DNA of 64,000 bases, from positions 1 to 64,000 of the forward strand of contig NZ_AGUF01000007.1 in NCBI RefSeq assembly GCF_000236785.1, written 5' to 3'. Positions 1 through 8,762 of the stretch are shown one piece after another. A model generated the notes under the pieces. It made no database searches and was not told where the DNA came from. It worked only from the letters and a program-made list of their open reading frames with translations. The stretch's first letter is position 1. Each line of letters starts with the position of its first letter. Source of the stretch: Achromobacter arsenitoxydans SY8. Lineage in GTDB: Bacteria > Pseudomonadota > Gammaproteobacteria > Burkholderiales > Burkholderiaceae_B. The position numbers and the translations under genes were made by a program.

Positions 1-323
1 TGCTTGCAATCAGACCGAAGCCTAATCGCTGCACTCGCATCAAGCGCCCACACTTATCGGTTGTTTAATTGTTAAAGAGCGGTACTGCTAAATTCTGTAC
101 TACTGGCTTCTGCTTTCAACTTCGGCTAACTTCGCTTTCGCGTCGTCGCTGTTGTTGCAGCAGAGAAACGAGATTATGAAGAAGTTTTTATCGCTTGTCA
201 AGTCAGCGTCGTTTTTAACTTCGCTTTCTTGCTGCGACCCCTTCAGGTCTCGCCGGGGCTTTCACCCCGCCTAGCAGCTATCGAAATGTCAGGGTAAACC
301 CTAATTTTTCGGCAACTGCCAAG
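1..323 (-). other. rRNA operon leader, running leftward out of the window
   Basis: No open frame fits here. Read on the minus strand, the stretch carries a boxA-like antiterminator and a downstream segment of the kind that precedes the 16S gene in betaproteobacteria. Two strong promoters lie just upstream on the same strand. I infer that the 16S rRNA gene begins a short distance beyond position 1. The right-hand limit is the estimated start point of the downstream promoter, not a measured end. Confidence 0.75.
67..80 (-). promoter_or_regulatory. boxA antitermination element of the rRNA leader
   Basis: The minus strand reads GCTCTTTAACAATT, the conserved boxA of bacterial rRNA leaders. It is bound by NusB/NusE so that RNA polymerase reads through the long untranslated operon. 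Its place between the promoters and the expected 16S start fits that role. Confidence 0.85.
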
Positions 324-329
324 CCCAAG

Positions 330-359
330 ACTATAGCACAATTTTTGCGGATCTTGCAA
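330..359 (-). promoter_or_regulatory. downstream rRNA promoter (P2-like)
   Basis: On the minus strand there is a -35 TTGCAA (354-359), an 18 bp spacer and a -10 TATAGT (330-335). The bases around the -10 box (TTGTGCTATAGTCT) nearly repeat those of the second promoter 180 bp upstream, which supports a tandem P1/P2 pair. Confidence 0.7.
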
Positions 360-511
360 CTGGCTTCTGCCTGATTTGCACCAATCCTTGCAATAACCGC
401 GCCGCTTTCATTTCTGATCGCTTTGGCGGCAGGCCGTGCGGGAAACCCGACCAACCTGTTGCACTTGCTTGGATTCGCGGTTCAGAACTGCTTGAACTGC
501 GAAGGAGCGAG

Positions 512-539
512 ACTATAGCACAGTTTTTTGGGTTGTCAT
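512..539 (-). promoter_or_regulatory. upstream rRNA promoter (P1-like)
   Basis: On the minus strand there is a -35 ATGACA (534-539), a 16 bp spacer and a -10 TATAGT (512-517). The region from the spacer end through the discriminator (CTGTGCTATAGTCTCG) resembles the downstream promoter. The two together are the usual arrangement for strong, growth-rate controlled rRNA transcription. Confidence 0.7.
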
Positions 540-540
540 G

Positions 541-722
541 CCGGGGTAGCAAATTACCCGACAGATTTCGCATGCGGCACGGACGGCCGCTTTCCCTTCC
601 CCTTCCCGCCGCCCGCCCAACCACCTATATATAGAGAGAGGCAGCCATATATAGACGGGAAGGAACGGGAAGCTAGCCATCGGGATAGCCCGGGTTGGGT
701 GGGCAACCGTCTGAACTTGCGA
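541..722. other. intergenic, no gene seen
   Basis: I see no supported gene. The stretch contains a C-rich run and two short AT boxes (ATATATAGA at 627-635 and 647-655) spaced 20 bp apart. Their meaning is unknown. Confidence 0.4.
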
Positions 723-1025
723 TTACCAGCGAATGTAGTCTGTGTTGCGCAGCCGTTCCAGGTCGCGCTTGACGGTCGCCTCGTTCACCAGCCACTCCGG
801 CGCGCCGACGTCCTGCAGTTGATGCACGTCCATTTCTGCAGCCAGGTTACGCATCCGGGCATCCCGCCGCCAATTGCGATACCAGCGCCAGATCATCGCA
901 AGCATTCCCTGATCGGGCGCTTGCGCCGCCTCAAGAGCTGCAAGAGCGGGCTTGGGCGCCGCCTCAACCGCCGTGCGCGGCTGACCATAGATGGGGGAAG
1001 CAGGGGTGCAGGTCTGTGTAGTCAT
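723..1025 (-). CDS. DUF1127-like small protein
   Basis: This 100-residue protein has a low-complexity Ala/Pro first half. Its second half is a compact basic/aromatic segment (MIWRWYRNWRRDARMRNLA, then QLQDVGAPEWLVNEA) that resembles DUF1127 (YjiS-like) proteins, where a Trp/Arg-rich helix is followed by a D-x-G-type turn. DUF1127 proteins are small and mostly uncharacterised; some bind RNA or affect phosphate and stress physiology. The ATG at 1025 follows a clear AAGGAG ribosome site. The gene is divergent from the LysR gene at 1150, so that regulator may act on it. Function is not assigned. Confidence 0.65.
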   Translation of the reverse strand: MTTQTCTPASPIYGQPRTAVEAAPKPALAALEAAQAPDQGMLAMIWRWYRNWRRDARMRNLAAEMDVHQLQDVGAPEWLVNEATVKRDLERLRNTDYIRW

Positions 1026-1149
1026 GATGAGGCTCCTTGGGCTTAGCCAGTTTGGTTAGCGTATTCGCCCAATAAGCCAATGAAAATCCAATTGTTTTGA
1101 CGTTATCGGTAAGTTACGATGACCAATCCCAGTCCCCCATACCCTTCCG

Positions 1150-2079
1150 ATGCGCCTGCCGCTCAATACCCTCCCCGCGTTTCGCGTTGTTGCCGAACTG
1201 CAGAACTTGCGCGCTGCAGCCGAACGCCTGCACCTCACGCACAGCGCCGTCAGCCAGCAGATCAAGGTGCTCGAGGAGCAATTGGGCTTTCCCTTGTTTG
1301 AACGCAGCGGCCGGGGCATCGTGCTGAACTCGGCGGGAGCCGCCCTGCTATGCAGTGTGCAAGGCGCAATGGCGCTGCTGGAAGAGGGAGCGCAGGCCGC
1401 CAGCGCGGCCGCAACGGGCAGCGAGCAGCGATTGCGCGTATCGGTATTGCCTTCGTTTGCGCAGCGCTGGCTGTTGCCCCGCATGTCGCGCTGGCGGGCA
1501 CGGCACCCGGGACTGGCACTCGAGATCGAAACCTCGCAACAGGTGGTGGACCTGCTGCGGGACGGTTTTCATGCGGCGCTGCGTTTTGGACGCGGTCCGT
1601 GGGCGGGGGTGGAATCCGAGCCGCTGTTTGATATGCCCCTGCCCCTCATCGTGCTGGCTTCGCCCGAGACCATGGCCGCCCTGCCCGACAACTCCCCGGA
1701 AACCCTTTCGCGCCAGCCTCTGCTGGGAGAGCGCGAAGTCTGGCAGCATTGGTTCAATGCCGCTGGACTACGCGTCCCGGTTACGCCGGTCGCGTCGTTC
1801 AATGACGCCGGAATGATGCTGCAGGCCGCCGAGCAGGGACTCGGCATCACCCTGGGTCGCGAACTTCTGGCTGCGGACGCGCTGTGCGCGGGCCGACTGG
1901 TGCAGGTTTCGCCTGTGCGCGTGGACTATGAGCTGGCCCAGACCTATCACCTGGTGTATCGGCCCAGCCTGAAAGACTGGGCGCCTTTGGACGCGTTCAA
2001 GCAATGGCTGCGCGACGAACTGGAAATGTCGCGCCAAAATCTCGTCACGCCCGCCCCCGGCGAGCGCAGCGACACATGA
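1150..2079 (+). CDS. LysR-family transcriptional regulator, GcvA-like
   Basis: This 309-residue protein has an N-terminal winged helix-turn-helix (about 1-65, with LRAAAERLHLTHSAVSQQIK as recognition region). A periplasmic-binding-protein-like effector domain follows (about 90-295). The motif LTHSAVSQQI and the FxxxGRG turn are typical of the GcvA/AmpR branch, whose members usually act on a divergent neighbour. The start ATG opens the classic LPLNTLPAFRVVAEL helix. The stop codon overlaps the A-tract that serves as the U-tract of the terminator of the opposite-strand CoA-transferase gene. Effector and targets cannot be read from the sequence. Confidence 0.88.
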   Translation: MRLPLNTLPAFRVVAELQNLRAAAERLHLTHSAVSQQIKVLEEQLGFPLFERSGRGIVLNSAGAALLCSVQGAMALLEEGAQAASAAATGSEQRLRVSVLPSFAQRWLLPRMSRWRARHPGLALEIETSQQVVDLLRDGFHAALRFGRGPWAGVESEPLFDMPLPLIVLASPETMAALPDNSPETLSRQPLLGEREVWQHWFNAAGLRVPVTPVASFNDAGMMLQAAEQGLGITLGRELLAADALCAGRLVQVSPVRVDYELAQTYHLVYRPSLKDWAPLDAFKQWLRDELEMSRQNLVTPAPGERSDT

Positions 2080-2112
2080 AAAAAAGGCAAGACAGCGCAA
2101 TGCTGTCTTGCC
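2078..2112 (-). terminator. rho-independent terminator of the CoA-transferase gene
   Basis: An 11 bp perfect stem (GGCAAGACAGC / GCTGTCTTGCC, 2086-2096 and 2102-2112) has a 5-base loop. On the minus strand it is followed by eight T residues that overlap the stop codon of the convergent lysR gene. It therefore works as a terminator on the minus strand; on the plus strand no T-run follows. Confidence 0.85.
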
Positions 2113-2219
2113 TCTACCAAATGCGGCGCCCGGCGGAATACTGCTCCGCAGCCAGGATTCCCTTCGCTGGAATTGCCTGGCGGACGCCGCCACGGCGGCA
2201 GTGAACCTTCAGGGCGGAC

Positions 2220-3737
2220 TCACGCGGCCTTGCGCGCCGACGCAGCGGGAGGCTGCATGGAGTCCGTTTGATTGAACCGCTGATGCCACGAGAATGCCTC
2301 TTCGAGCAGATGCGGCGTCTGGCCGCCACGTTCGCATGCGCGGTCGAAGTAGTCCTGCAAGGCGTCGCGGTACGACGGGTGTACGCAATTGCGGATGATG
2401 GCGCGAGCACGCTCCCGCGGAGCCAGGCCCCGCAGGTCGGCCAAGCCGCACTCGGTGACCAGCACGTCCACATCGTGCTCCGTGTGGTCCACGTGGGAGA
2501 CCATCGGGACCACGCTGGAAATGTCGCCGTTTTTGGCCATGGATTTGGACACGAAGATCGCCAGATGGGCATTGCGAGCGAAGTCGCCCGATCCGCCGAT
2601 GCCGTTCATCATGTGCGTGCCGCCCACGTGCGTGGAGTTGACGTTGCCGTAGATATCGAATTCCAGGGCGGTATTGATCGCGATGATGCCCAAGCGGCGC
2701 ACGATCTCCGGGGCATTGCTGATTTCCTGCGGGCGCAGCACGATGCGTTCGCGGTAATGCTCGATATTGGCCAGGATCTTTTCGTACACGGGCTTGGAGA
2801 CCGTGATGGAAGACGCCGACGCGAATGCGAGCTTGCCCTGGTCGAGCAGTTCGATGGCGCTGTCCTGCAGTACTTCCGAGTACATCGTCAGGTTTTCGAA
2901 GTCCGACGACTCGAACCCGTGCAGCACTGCGTTGGCAATGGTGCCGATGCCGGCCTGCAAGGGCAGCAACGCATTGGTCAGGCGGCCAGCGTCGACTTCG
3001 GCGCGCAGGAAGTCGTTGATGTGCCCGGCGATCGCGTTGGTTTCGCCGTCCGGAGGCAGGGCATTGGACGGGCTGTCGGGCTCGTGCGTAATCACGATGG
3101 CCGCGATCTTCGAGGGATCGACTTCGATGCAGGCCGAACCGATGCGCTGGTCCACCGACACCAGGCCGATGGGCTCGCGCCCAGGACGATCACCGGGAAC
3201 ATAGATGTCGTGCAGGCCCTCGATGGCTGCAGGCACGCTCATGTTCAGTTCGACGATGATCTTGTCGGCCTGCTGCGCGAACGTGGCCGAATTGCCCACC
3301 GACATCGTCGGCACGATGGCGCCGGTTTCGGTGATGGCGGCGGCCTCGATGATGGCCACGTTGATCGGCCCGAGATGTCCAGCGCGCAACTGCTCGACGG
3401 TTTCGGACAGATGCTGGTCGATGAAGGCGATCTCGCCCTGGTTGATCTTGCGGCGCAGGGTCGTGTCGACCTGGAACGGCATGCGCCGCGCCAGGGCATT
3501 GGCCTGGGCCAGCAGCTTGTCGGTGTCGTGGCCCAGCGACGCGCCGGTGATCAGCGTGATGGAGAGCGGCTCGCGCTCGGCCCGCGCCGCCAGCGCCGCC
3601 GGCACGGACTTACAGTCCCCGGCGCGCGTGAAGCCGCTCATTCCGACGGTCATGCCGTCCTGAACCAGCAAAGCCGCCTGTTCGGCGGACGTGATCTTGG
3701 CGCGCAATCCAGGGTTGCGGATACGGTCGAGATGCAT
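2220..3737 (-). CDS. acetyl-CoA hydrolase/transferase family protein (succinyl-CoA:acetate CoA-transferase type)
   Basis: The 505-residue protein fits the Cat1/AarC/YgfH class I CoA-transferases. These move CoA from succinyl-CoA to acetate or propionate through a glutamyl-CoA thioester intermediate. The N-terminus (RNPGLRAKITSAEQAALLV, then GMSGFTRAGDCKSVPAALA) and the later GGSGDFARNAHLAIF segment are characteristic. The catalytic Glu is expected around the Y-S-E-V-L-Q region (residues 280-290). Length is normal. It is transcribed divergently from the LysR gene at 3982, which probably controls it, and ends at a strong terminator. In the cell it would adjust acetate or propionate flux in the cytoplasm. 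Confidence 0.88.
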   Translation of the reverse strand: MHLDRIRNPGLRAKITSAEQAALLVQDGMTVGMSGFTRAGDCKSVPAALAARAEREPLSITLITGASLGHDTDKLLAQANALARRMPFQVDTTLRRKINQGEIAFIDQHLSETVEQLRAGHLGPINVAIIEAAAITETGAIVPTMSVGNSATFAQQADKIIVELNMSVPAAIEGLHDIYVPGDRPGREPIGLVSVDQRIGSACIEVDPSKIAAIVITHEPDSPSNALPPDGETNAIAGHINDFLRAEVDAGRLTNALLPLQAGIGTIANAVLHGFESSDFENLTMYSEVLQDSAIELLDQGKLAFASASSITVSKPVYEKILANIEHYRERIVLRPQEISNAPEIVRRLGIIAINTALEFDIYGNVNSTHVGGTHMMNGIGGSGDFARNAHLAIFVSKSMAKNGDISSVVPMVSHVDHTEHDVDVLVTECGLADLRGLAPRERARAIIRNCVHPSYRDALQDYFDRACERGGQTPHLLEEAFSWHQRFNQTDSMQPPAASARKAA

Positions 3738-3901
3738 GGTGTCTCCAAATTCGAATGCCTACAGCTTGCGGCCGGACGCGGCGATGCCGCCTTGTGCGCC
3801 CAGGCGCCGTCTGACGCGGCGTTTCCCGATGCCCCAGTGCTGGCGCGAACCGGCAGCGGGACGATTTTTCGGCAGTATAGGAAGCCGGGCGCAAATCTCG
3901 T

Positions 3902-3918
3902 AATGACTTAAAATCATT
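3902..3918. promoter_or_regulatory. probable LysR operator (T-N11-A inverted repeat)
   Basis: AATGA-N7-TCATT is an exact inverted repeat and contains the T-N11-A spacing of LysR-type sites. It lies in the 244 bp divergent region between the CoA-transferase gene and the LysR gene. Assignment to this regulator is inference from position. Confidence 0.5.
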
Positions 3919-3981
3919 CAAATCAGTCGTTTTTTTCATAATTTGAGTTTTTTTGCGCTTTCGCAAATGGAGACTGCCTGC

Positions 3982-4908
3982 ATGGATGTGCGCGCGTTGC
4001 GGTATTTCGTGGAAACGGTCAGGCACGCCAGCTTCACGCAGGCGGCCAGGGCGCTCTTCGTGACGCAGTCGACCGTCAGCAAGATGATCCGCCAACTCGA
4101 AGAGGAAGCCGGCACCCCTCTGCTGATCCGCGACGGGCATACCGCGCGTCCCACCGACACCGGCCGGGTCATGTACCAGCGCGGTTTGCAGGTGCTGGAG
4201 ACCATGCGCCAGCTCTCCGAAGAAATGCGCCAGACCGCCGAGCTCCATCGCGGGTCGCTGGAAGTCGGCATTCCGCCGATGATCAATCTGCTATTCACCC
4301 CTGTCGTGAAGCGGTTCCGTGAGCTGCACCCGGGCATTCACCTGACCCTGCGCGAAGGCACCGGCCAGACCGTGGAAGGCCTGGTGGCCAGGGGCGAACT
4401 GGAAGTGGGCGCCACGATCCTTCCCATCGCGCCCGACGGCGGGCTGGCCGCCCAGGCGTTCGGCAGCTATCCGATCTGGGTGATCGGCCCGCCCGACGCC
4501 CCGTGGGCCGGCAAAACCTCATTGCCGCTTGGCGCACTGCGCGATGCGCGGCTGCTGATACCGACCGACGACTTCGCGATCACGCGACGCTTGCGCCAGG
4601 CCTTCGCCGATGCGGGCTTTCAGCCCGCCATCGCAGCCCAGAGCGCGCACTGGGACTTTCTGGTGGCGATGGCGTCCGCCGGCCTGGGGGTCGCCCTGTT
4701 GCCCGAGCCGCTGATGCAGCGCATGAAGACCCGGGGCCTGAGTACGGCGAAGCTGGCCAAATCCGGCATGCAATGGGAAGTGGGCCATATCTGGCTGCAG
4801 TCCGGCTATCTGTCGTTTGCCGCACGGGCCTGGCTGGACGTGTGCAATGCCGTCCTGGGCGGGCCCGGGATACAGGGCCGGCCCTCCCCCAAACGTCAGG
4901 CGAGTTGA
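3982..4908 (+). CDS. LysR-family transcriptional regulator
   Basis: This is a 308-residue LysR protein with an N-terminal DNA-binding domain (MDVRALRYFVETVRHASFTQ, then ALFVTQSTVSKMIRQLEEE) and an effector-binding domain. I chose the ATG at 3982 because LysR proteins of this branch begin directly with M-D-x-R-x-L-x-Y-F and a GGAG site lies about nine bases upstream. An ATG at 3967 is also in frame. It is divergent from the CoA-transferase gene, with a palindromic T-N11-A site between them, so regulation of acetate/propionate CoA transfer is the likely role. Confidence 0.87.
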   Translation: MDVRALRYFVETVRHASFTQAARALFVTQSTVSKMIRQLEEEAGTPLLIRDGHTARPTDTGRVMYQRGLQVLETMRQLSEEMRQTAELHRGSLEVGIPPMINLLFTPVVKRFRELHPGIHLTLREGTGQTVEGLVARGELEVGATILPIAPDGGLAAQAFGSYPIWVIGPPDAPWAGKTSLPLGALRDARLLIPTDDFAITRRLRQAFADAGFQPAIAAQSAHWDFLVAMASAGLGVALLPEPLMQRMKTRGLSTAKLAKSGMQWEVGHIWLQSGYLSFAARAWLDVCNAVLGGPGIQGRPSPKRQAS

Positions 4909-5133
4909 ATCCAAACGTTGGCCTCGTAAACTTGGATTTCGGCCGGCCGCCGTCTCAGCGCCCTCCCAGGCCTCGCAACACAATCCGCCCCCGTTTTATA
5001 GGCCCGAGCCCTTCCCGTTTACCCAGAAAAACAACACGAAAAAAATAAGGGACGCGCCACCAGTTTTTGTTGCAACGGCCAGGGCGGCTGCTTGCTATGC
5101 TGCCGCCTCGACGCGAGCAACTCGCCCAAGAAC

Positions 5134-7548
5134 ATGATCCCGACTCTGCACACCTTGCTTACGCGCGCTCACCGCGCCGTCGCCCTCAACCTGGCGGCTC
5201 TGGTCGCCACATTGCTGCTGGCCTTCTGCTTCATGCCCGCCGTCGCGGCGCCGCCTGCCGCGCCCGCGGACACCGAAGCCGTGCTGTCCGCCGCGCGCAA
5301 GCAGATCGACGACATGCGCAAGCGGATCGCCGACGAAACCGACGACGCCGTGCTGGTCGAGCAGCGCGGAGACGCCCTGGACATCCAGTCCAAGGCGGAC
5401 GCGGCAGCGGAGGCCCTGACGCCCCAGCTGGCCAGCGTGACGGCCCGGCTGAGCGAACTGGGCACGCCTCCGGAAGGCGCGAAGGAAGCGCCGGACGTGG
5501 CGGCGCAGCGCGCACAGCTGGAAAAGAACAGCCGCGCGCTGGACGCGCAAATCAAGCTGGCCAGGCTGCTGTCGGTGGATGCCGGGCAGACGGCGGAGCA
5601 GATATCGGCGCAGCGGCGCACACAATTCCAGGCGCGACTGGGCGAACGGCGCGACTCGTTCCTGTCCGGCCAGTTCTGGTCGGAATTTCACGAAGAGTTT
5701 CCGCGGGACCTGAATCGGCTGGAGGCCCTGCGCGACGACCTCTGGACCGCCGTTGGCCAGACGCCCAAATGGGGCTGGCTGCTCCTGGCCGGCGTGGCCG
5801 CGCTGGCTATCGCGCTGCGCGTATGGGTGGGCCGTTTCCTGCTGCAGCTGACCTCCACCCGCGTGCCGCCAGGGCGTCTGCGCCGATCGTTCCTGGCCGT
5901 GACGCTGGTGATCCTGTCGGTGGCCACGCCCGGCGTAATCGCGCTGTTGATCCAGGCCGGCCTCGACTGGAAGTCGCAACTGTCCGACAGCACGTCTTCC
6001 CTGCTGACGAATTTGGTGGCGACGGTCTGTTTCGGCGGGTTCGTCTCCGGGCTGGGCTATGCGCTGCTGTCCACGAACCGCCCCTCCTGGCGGCTGCCGC
6101 ATATCAGCGATGTCGTCGCTTCCCGGCTGCGCTGGCTGCCCGGCGTGCTGGGCGTGCTGGTCGTGATGATCTGGCTGGCCGAAAGGCTGCCTGTCCTGCT
6201 CAATGCCAGCCTGACCACGACGATCACGCTGACGGGCATCGTGGCCGTGCTGACCATGGCGATGCTGGGCGCGGTGCTGGCCATCAGCCGCCGGCTGCGG
6301 CGCCAGGCCATGCAGGAAGACGGAACTCCGATTCCGCTGTGGGTGTCGCTGTTGCTGGCCGCCGTCTGGACCGTGCTCATCGTGAGCCTTGCCAGCCTGT
6401 TGGCGGGCTACGTCGCGTTTGGCAGTTTCCTCGTCAAGCAGGTGCTGTGGGTCCTGATCGTGCTGGCTTCGGCCTATCTGGCGTCCACGCTGATCGAAGA
6501 CGGATTCAGCACCCTGCTGGGCACGTCGCACCGCGACAGCAGCGGGGGCGAGGGGCCCAGCATGCGCGACCAGGCCGCGGTGCTGCTGTCCGGCTTGGGC
6601 CGGGTGGCGATTGCCCTGCTTGCCATCATCCTGCTGCTGGCCCCGTTCGGCGAAGCGCCGATGGACCTTGTGCAGCGCTTCGACCAGTTGCGCAAGGGGC
6701 TGGCTATCGGCGAGGCGCAGATCCGCCCCGGCGCGGTGCTGCAGGCGCTGGTGGTGCTGGCGCTGTCGCTGCTGGGCGTGAAGATGCTCAAGCGCTGGCT
6801 GTCCAACCGCTACCTGCCGACCACGGAACTGGATCCCGGCATGCAACTGTCGGCGGCGACCCTGTTCGGCTATGGCGGCTTCGTGGTGGCGGTTGCGCTG
6901 TCGCTGTCCGCGGCCGGTATCGGCCTGGAGCGGGTGGCATGGATCGCCAGCGCGCTATCGGTCGGTATCGGTTTCGGCCTGCAGGCGGTGGTCCAGAACT
7001 TCGTGTCGGGCCTGATCCTGCTGGCCGAACGTCCGGTCAAGGTGGGCGACTGGGTGTCCCTCGGCGGCGTGGAGGGCGACATCCTGCGGATCAACGTACG
7101 CGCGACCGAAATCCAGATGGGCGACCGGTCCACGGTGATCGTTCCCAACTCCGAGTTCGTAACCAAGACCGTCCGCAACGTCACCCGTTCCAATCCGCTG
7201 GGCCTGGTCCAGATCAAGCTGCCCATGCCTTTGTCCACCGACGCCGAGCAAGTGCGCGAACTGATCCTTCAGGCCTTCGCCGATCACGAGGATGTGCTCG
7301 ACGAGCCGGCACCCAACGTATTTCTTGACGGCATCGACGCGGGCCATCTGGTTTTCAATGCCAAGGGTTACGTATCTTCGCCCCGCGCGGCGTATGGCGT
7401 GCGCAGCGCCCTGCTGTTCACGGTGCTCAAGCGCCTGAACGATGCAGGGCTCGAAGTGTCCTCTCCGCCCACGATGCTGCTGGCTTCAGCGCCGGAACCC
7501 GCGCAGGCGGCGACGCCCGCCGCGGTCCCGCCGCCCGCATCGTCCTGA
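5134..7548 (+). CDS. mechanosensitive ion channel of the MscS family with DUF3772 region
   Basis: The protein is about 804 residues with an N-terminal signal peptide (hydrophobic stretch ending AVAAPPAAP), a long periplasmic coiled part rich in Ala/Gln (DUF3772-like), and roughly ten membrane segments. A C-terminal MscS core follows: the pore helix is near SVGIGFGLQAVVQNFVSGL and the beta domain contains RPVKVGDWVSLGGVEGDI. Such large MscK-like channels open under membrane tension to release solutes on osmotic down-shock, in the inner membrane. The start at 5134 places the signal peptide at the N-terminus; an in-frame ATG at 5092 would add 14 residues with no family support. It is convergent with the next gene, 8 bp away. 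Confidence 0.87.
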   Translation: MIPTLHTLLTRAHRAVALNLAALVATLLLAFCFMPAVAAPPAAPADTEAVLSAARKQIDDMRKRIADETDDAVLVEQRGDALDIQSKADAAAEALTPQLASVTARLSELGTPPEGAKEAPDVAAQRAQLEKNSRALDAQIKLARLLSVDAGQTAEQISAQRRTQFQARLGERRDSFLSGQFWSEFHEEFPRDLNRLEALRDDLWTAVGQTPKWGWLLLAGVAALAIALRVWVGRFLLQLTSTRVPPGRLRRSFLAVTLVILSVATPGVIALLIQAGLDWKSQLSDSTSSLLTNLVATVCFGGFVSGLGYALLSTNRPSWRLPHISDVVASRLRWLPGVLGVLVVMIWLAERLPVLLNASLTTTITLTGIVAVLTMAMLGAVLAISRRLRRQAMQEDGTPIPLWVSLLLAAVWTVLIVSLASLLAGYVAFGSFLVKQVLWVLIVLASAYLASTLIEDGFSTLLGTSHRDSSGGEGPSMRDQAAVLLSGLGRVAIALLAIILLLAPFGEAPMDLVQRFDQLRKGLAIGEAQIRPGAVLQALVVLALSLLGVKMLKRWLSNRYLPTTELDPGMQLSAATLFGYGGFVVAVALSLSAAGIGLERVAWIASALSVGIGFGLQAVVQNFVSGLILLAERPVKVGDWVSLGGVEGDILRINVRATEIQMGDRSTVIVPNSEFVTKTVRNVTRSNPLGLVQIKLPMPLSTDAEQVRELILQAFADHEDVLDEPAPNVFLDGIDAGHLVFNAKGYVSSPRAAYGVRSALLFTVLKRLNDAGLEVSSPPTMLLASAPEPAQAATPAAVPPPASS

Positions 7549-7556
7549 TTGCCGGT

Positions 7557-8240
7557 TCAGCCCGGCGAGTAGAAGTCCGCGAACCGCTGCTGCTCCAGGC
7601 GCGGATTGCGCAGCGGCGGGGCGGACAGCGCGGCGCTCCGGGCCGACAGCACCGGGTAGCCCTGCACGACCGGCGCCTGTGGCGCCGCGGGCACGGTCCG
7701 CGCGGTCTGGACAGGCGTCGGCGTCGCGACCTGCGCGACGGCGCCGCTGTCAAAACGATGATCGGCCGTGGTCAAGGCGGGATTGGTGCACAGCCCCTGC
7801 GCCACCAGCGCCGCCTTGGTGCGGTCATCGGTCTGGCACAGAATGTCGATGGCCGCCGTCTCAAGGCGACGCGAACGGTCCGCGTCCTTGGTGGACGCCG
7901 CGGCCTGCATGGTGCGCTCGAAGTTGCGCCGCAGGCTGCACTTCTGGTCTTCGATCGGAATCGCCACATTCATGCCGAAGCCCACCACGGAGCCGCCGCC
8001 GCCGGCGGACACCATGCAGCTGTCCGAAGAAAACGATCCATAGAAGCTCTGCCCGCCGACCGGCGGCGCGCTGCGTAGCGTGCTGGTCCCGCTGTTGCTG
8101 GAATTCAGCGTGATGCCCTGGTTGTTTCCGGCATTGGTCGACCCGGACGATGCTGAAGTCGTGGAATTGGAGGTGCTGGTCTGCGCTCCGGCCGACACCG
8201 CGGCGAGCGACAGGGAGATGGCTAGAACGATGGTCTTCAT
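7557..8240 (-). CDS. secreted protein of unknown function
   Basis: This 227-residue protein has a clear signal peptide (MKTIVLAISLSLAAVSAGAQ). A Ser/Thr/Asn/Gly-rich stretch of about 45 residues follows, then a more ordered part with four Cys (SFSSDSCMV, EDQKCSLRR, DILCQTDD, AQGLCTNP) that could form two disulfides. The C-terminus is Pro/Ala/Val-rich. I do not recognise a family. It lies 45 bp downstream of another small secreted protein gene on the same strand, so the two are probably one transcription unit and may act together outside the cytoplasmic membrane. Confidence 0.7.
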   Translation of the reverse strand: MKTIVLAISLSLAAVSAGAQTSTSNSTTSASSGSTNAGNNQGITLNSSNSGTSTLRSAPPVGGQSFYGSFSSDSCMVSAGGGGSVVGFGMNVAIPIEDQKCSLRRNFERTMQAAASTKDADRSRRLETAAIDILCQTDDRTKAALVAQGLCTNPALTTADHRFDSGAVAQVATPTPVQTARTVPAAPQAPVVQGYPVLSARSAALSAPPLRNPRLEQQRFADFYSPG

Positions 8241-8285
8241 AATGTCCCCTCGCCCGGACGGCCGAAGCCGTCCGGATAATTGGGT

Positions 8286-8762
8286 TCAGCGATTGAACCC
8301 GCCGACATGGCCCACCGAGCCGATGCCGTGTATCGACCCGAATGCGCCGATGTTCGCTGCGTGGAACGATCCCGTCGCCGACGCGCTTGTCTCGGTGTTG
8401 CCGAACGTGGCCCCGCCATTGGCGATGCTGTCGCCGACCATGATGGGCGCATTGCCGGAAACATGGCCATAGGACTCGCTGTTGGCGTATTGCCGCGTGC
8501 TGGTCACGACTTGGGTTCCATCGCGGCTGAACGTTCCGCCGACTTCCGCGATGCCGCCCGTGCTGCCGAACGACGTCTGGCTGGAAGAGCCGTAGCCGTT
8601 GACCTGGGTGGCCACCACCGAACTGCCCGTGGAGATGGATGTGGCCGTGCCATTGATGGCGCCTGCGTGGACGGTCACCGATCCGCCCACCTGGCCGGGG
8701 CCGGTGGCGTATGCCGATGCGGCGAACAACGACAATGCTGCGACTGCTGCGAGCTTTTTCAT
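8286..8762 (-). CDS. small secreted Gly/Ser/Thr-rich protein of unknown function
   Basis: The 158-residue protein starts with a strong signal peptide (MKKLAAVAALSLFAASAYA). The mature part has no Cys and is made almost entirely of Gly, Ser, Thr, Val and Asn with an alternating polar/hydrophobic rhythm, for example ATSISTGSSVVATQVNGYGS and NSESYGHVSGNAPIMVGDS. This suggests a repetitive beta structure, such as a beta-helix or amyloid-like surface protein, but no exact repeat unit was found. A GAGGAG-type ribosome site precedes the ATG. It is the first gene of a likely two-gene unit with the Cys-containing secreted protein. Function is unknown. Confidence 0.7.
   Translation of the reverse strand: MKKLAAVAALSLFAASAYATGPGQVGGSVTVHAGAINGTATSISTGSSVVATQVNGYGSSSQTSFGSTGGIAEVGGTFSRDGTQVVTSTRQYANSESYGHVSGNAPIMVGDSIANGGATFGNTETSASATGSFHAANIGAFGSIHGIGSVGHVGGFNR

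Noticed and set aside
627-655. Two ATATATAGA boxes as a promoter or operator
   Set aside because: They are not placed in front of any gene start that I can support, and they lie beyond the useful range of the rRNA promoters.
2268-3911. Long plus-strand open frame of 547 codons opposite the CoA-transferase gene
   Set aside because: It mirrors a well-conserved CoA-transferase on the other strand, is His/Arg/Gly-rich without any motif, and is explained by high GC content.
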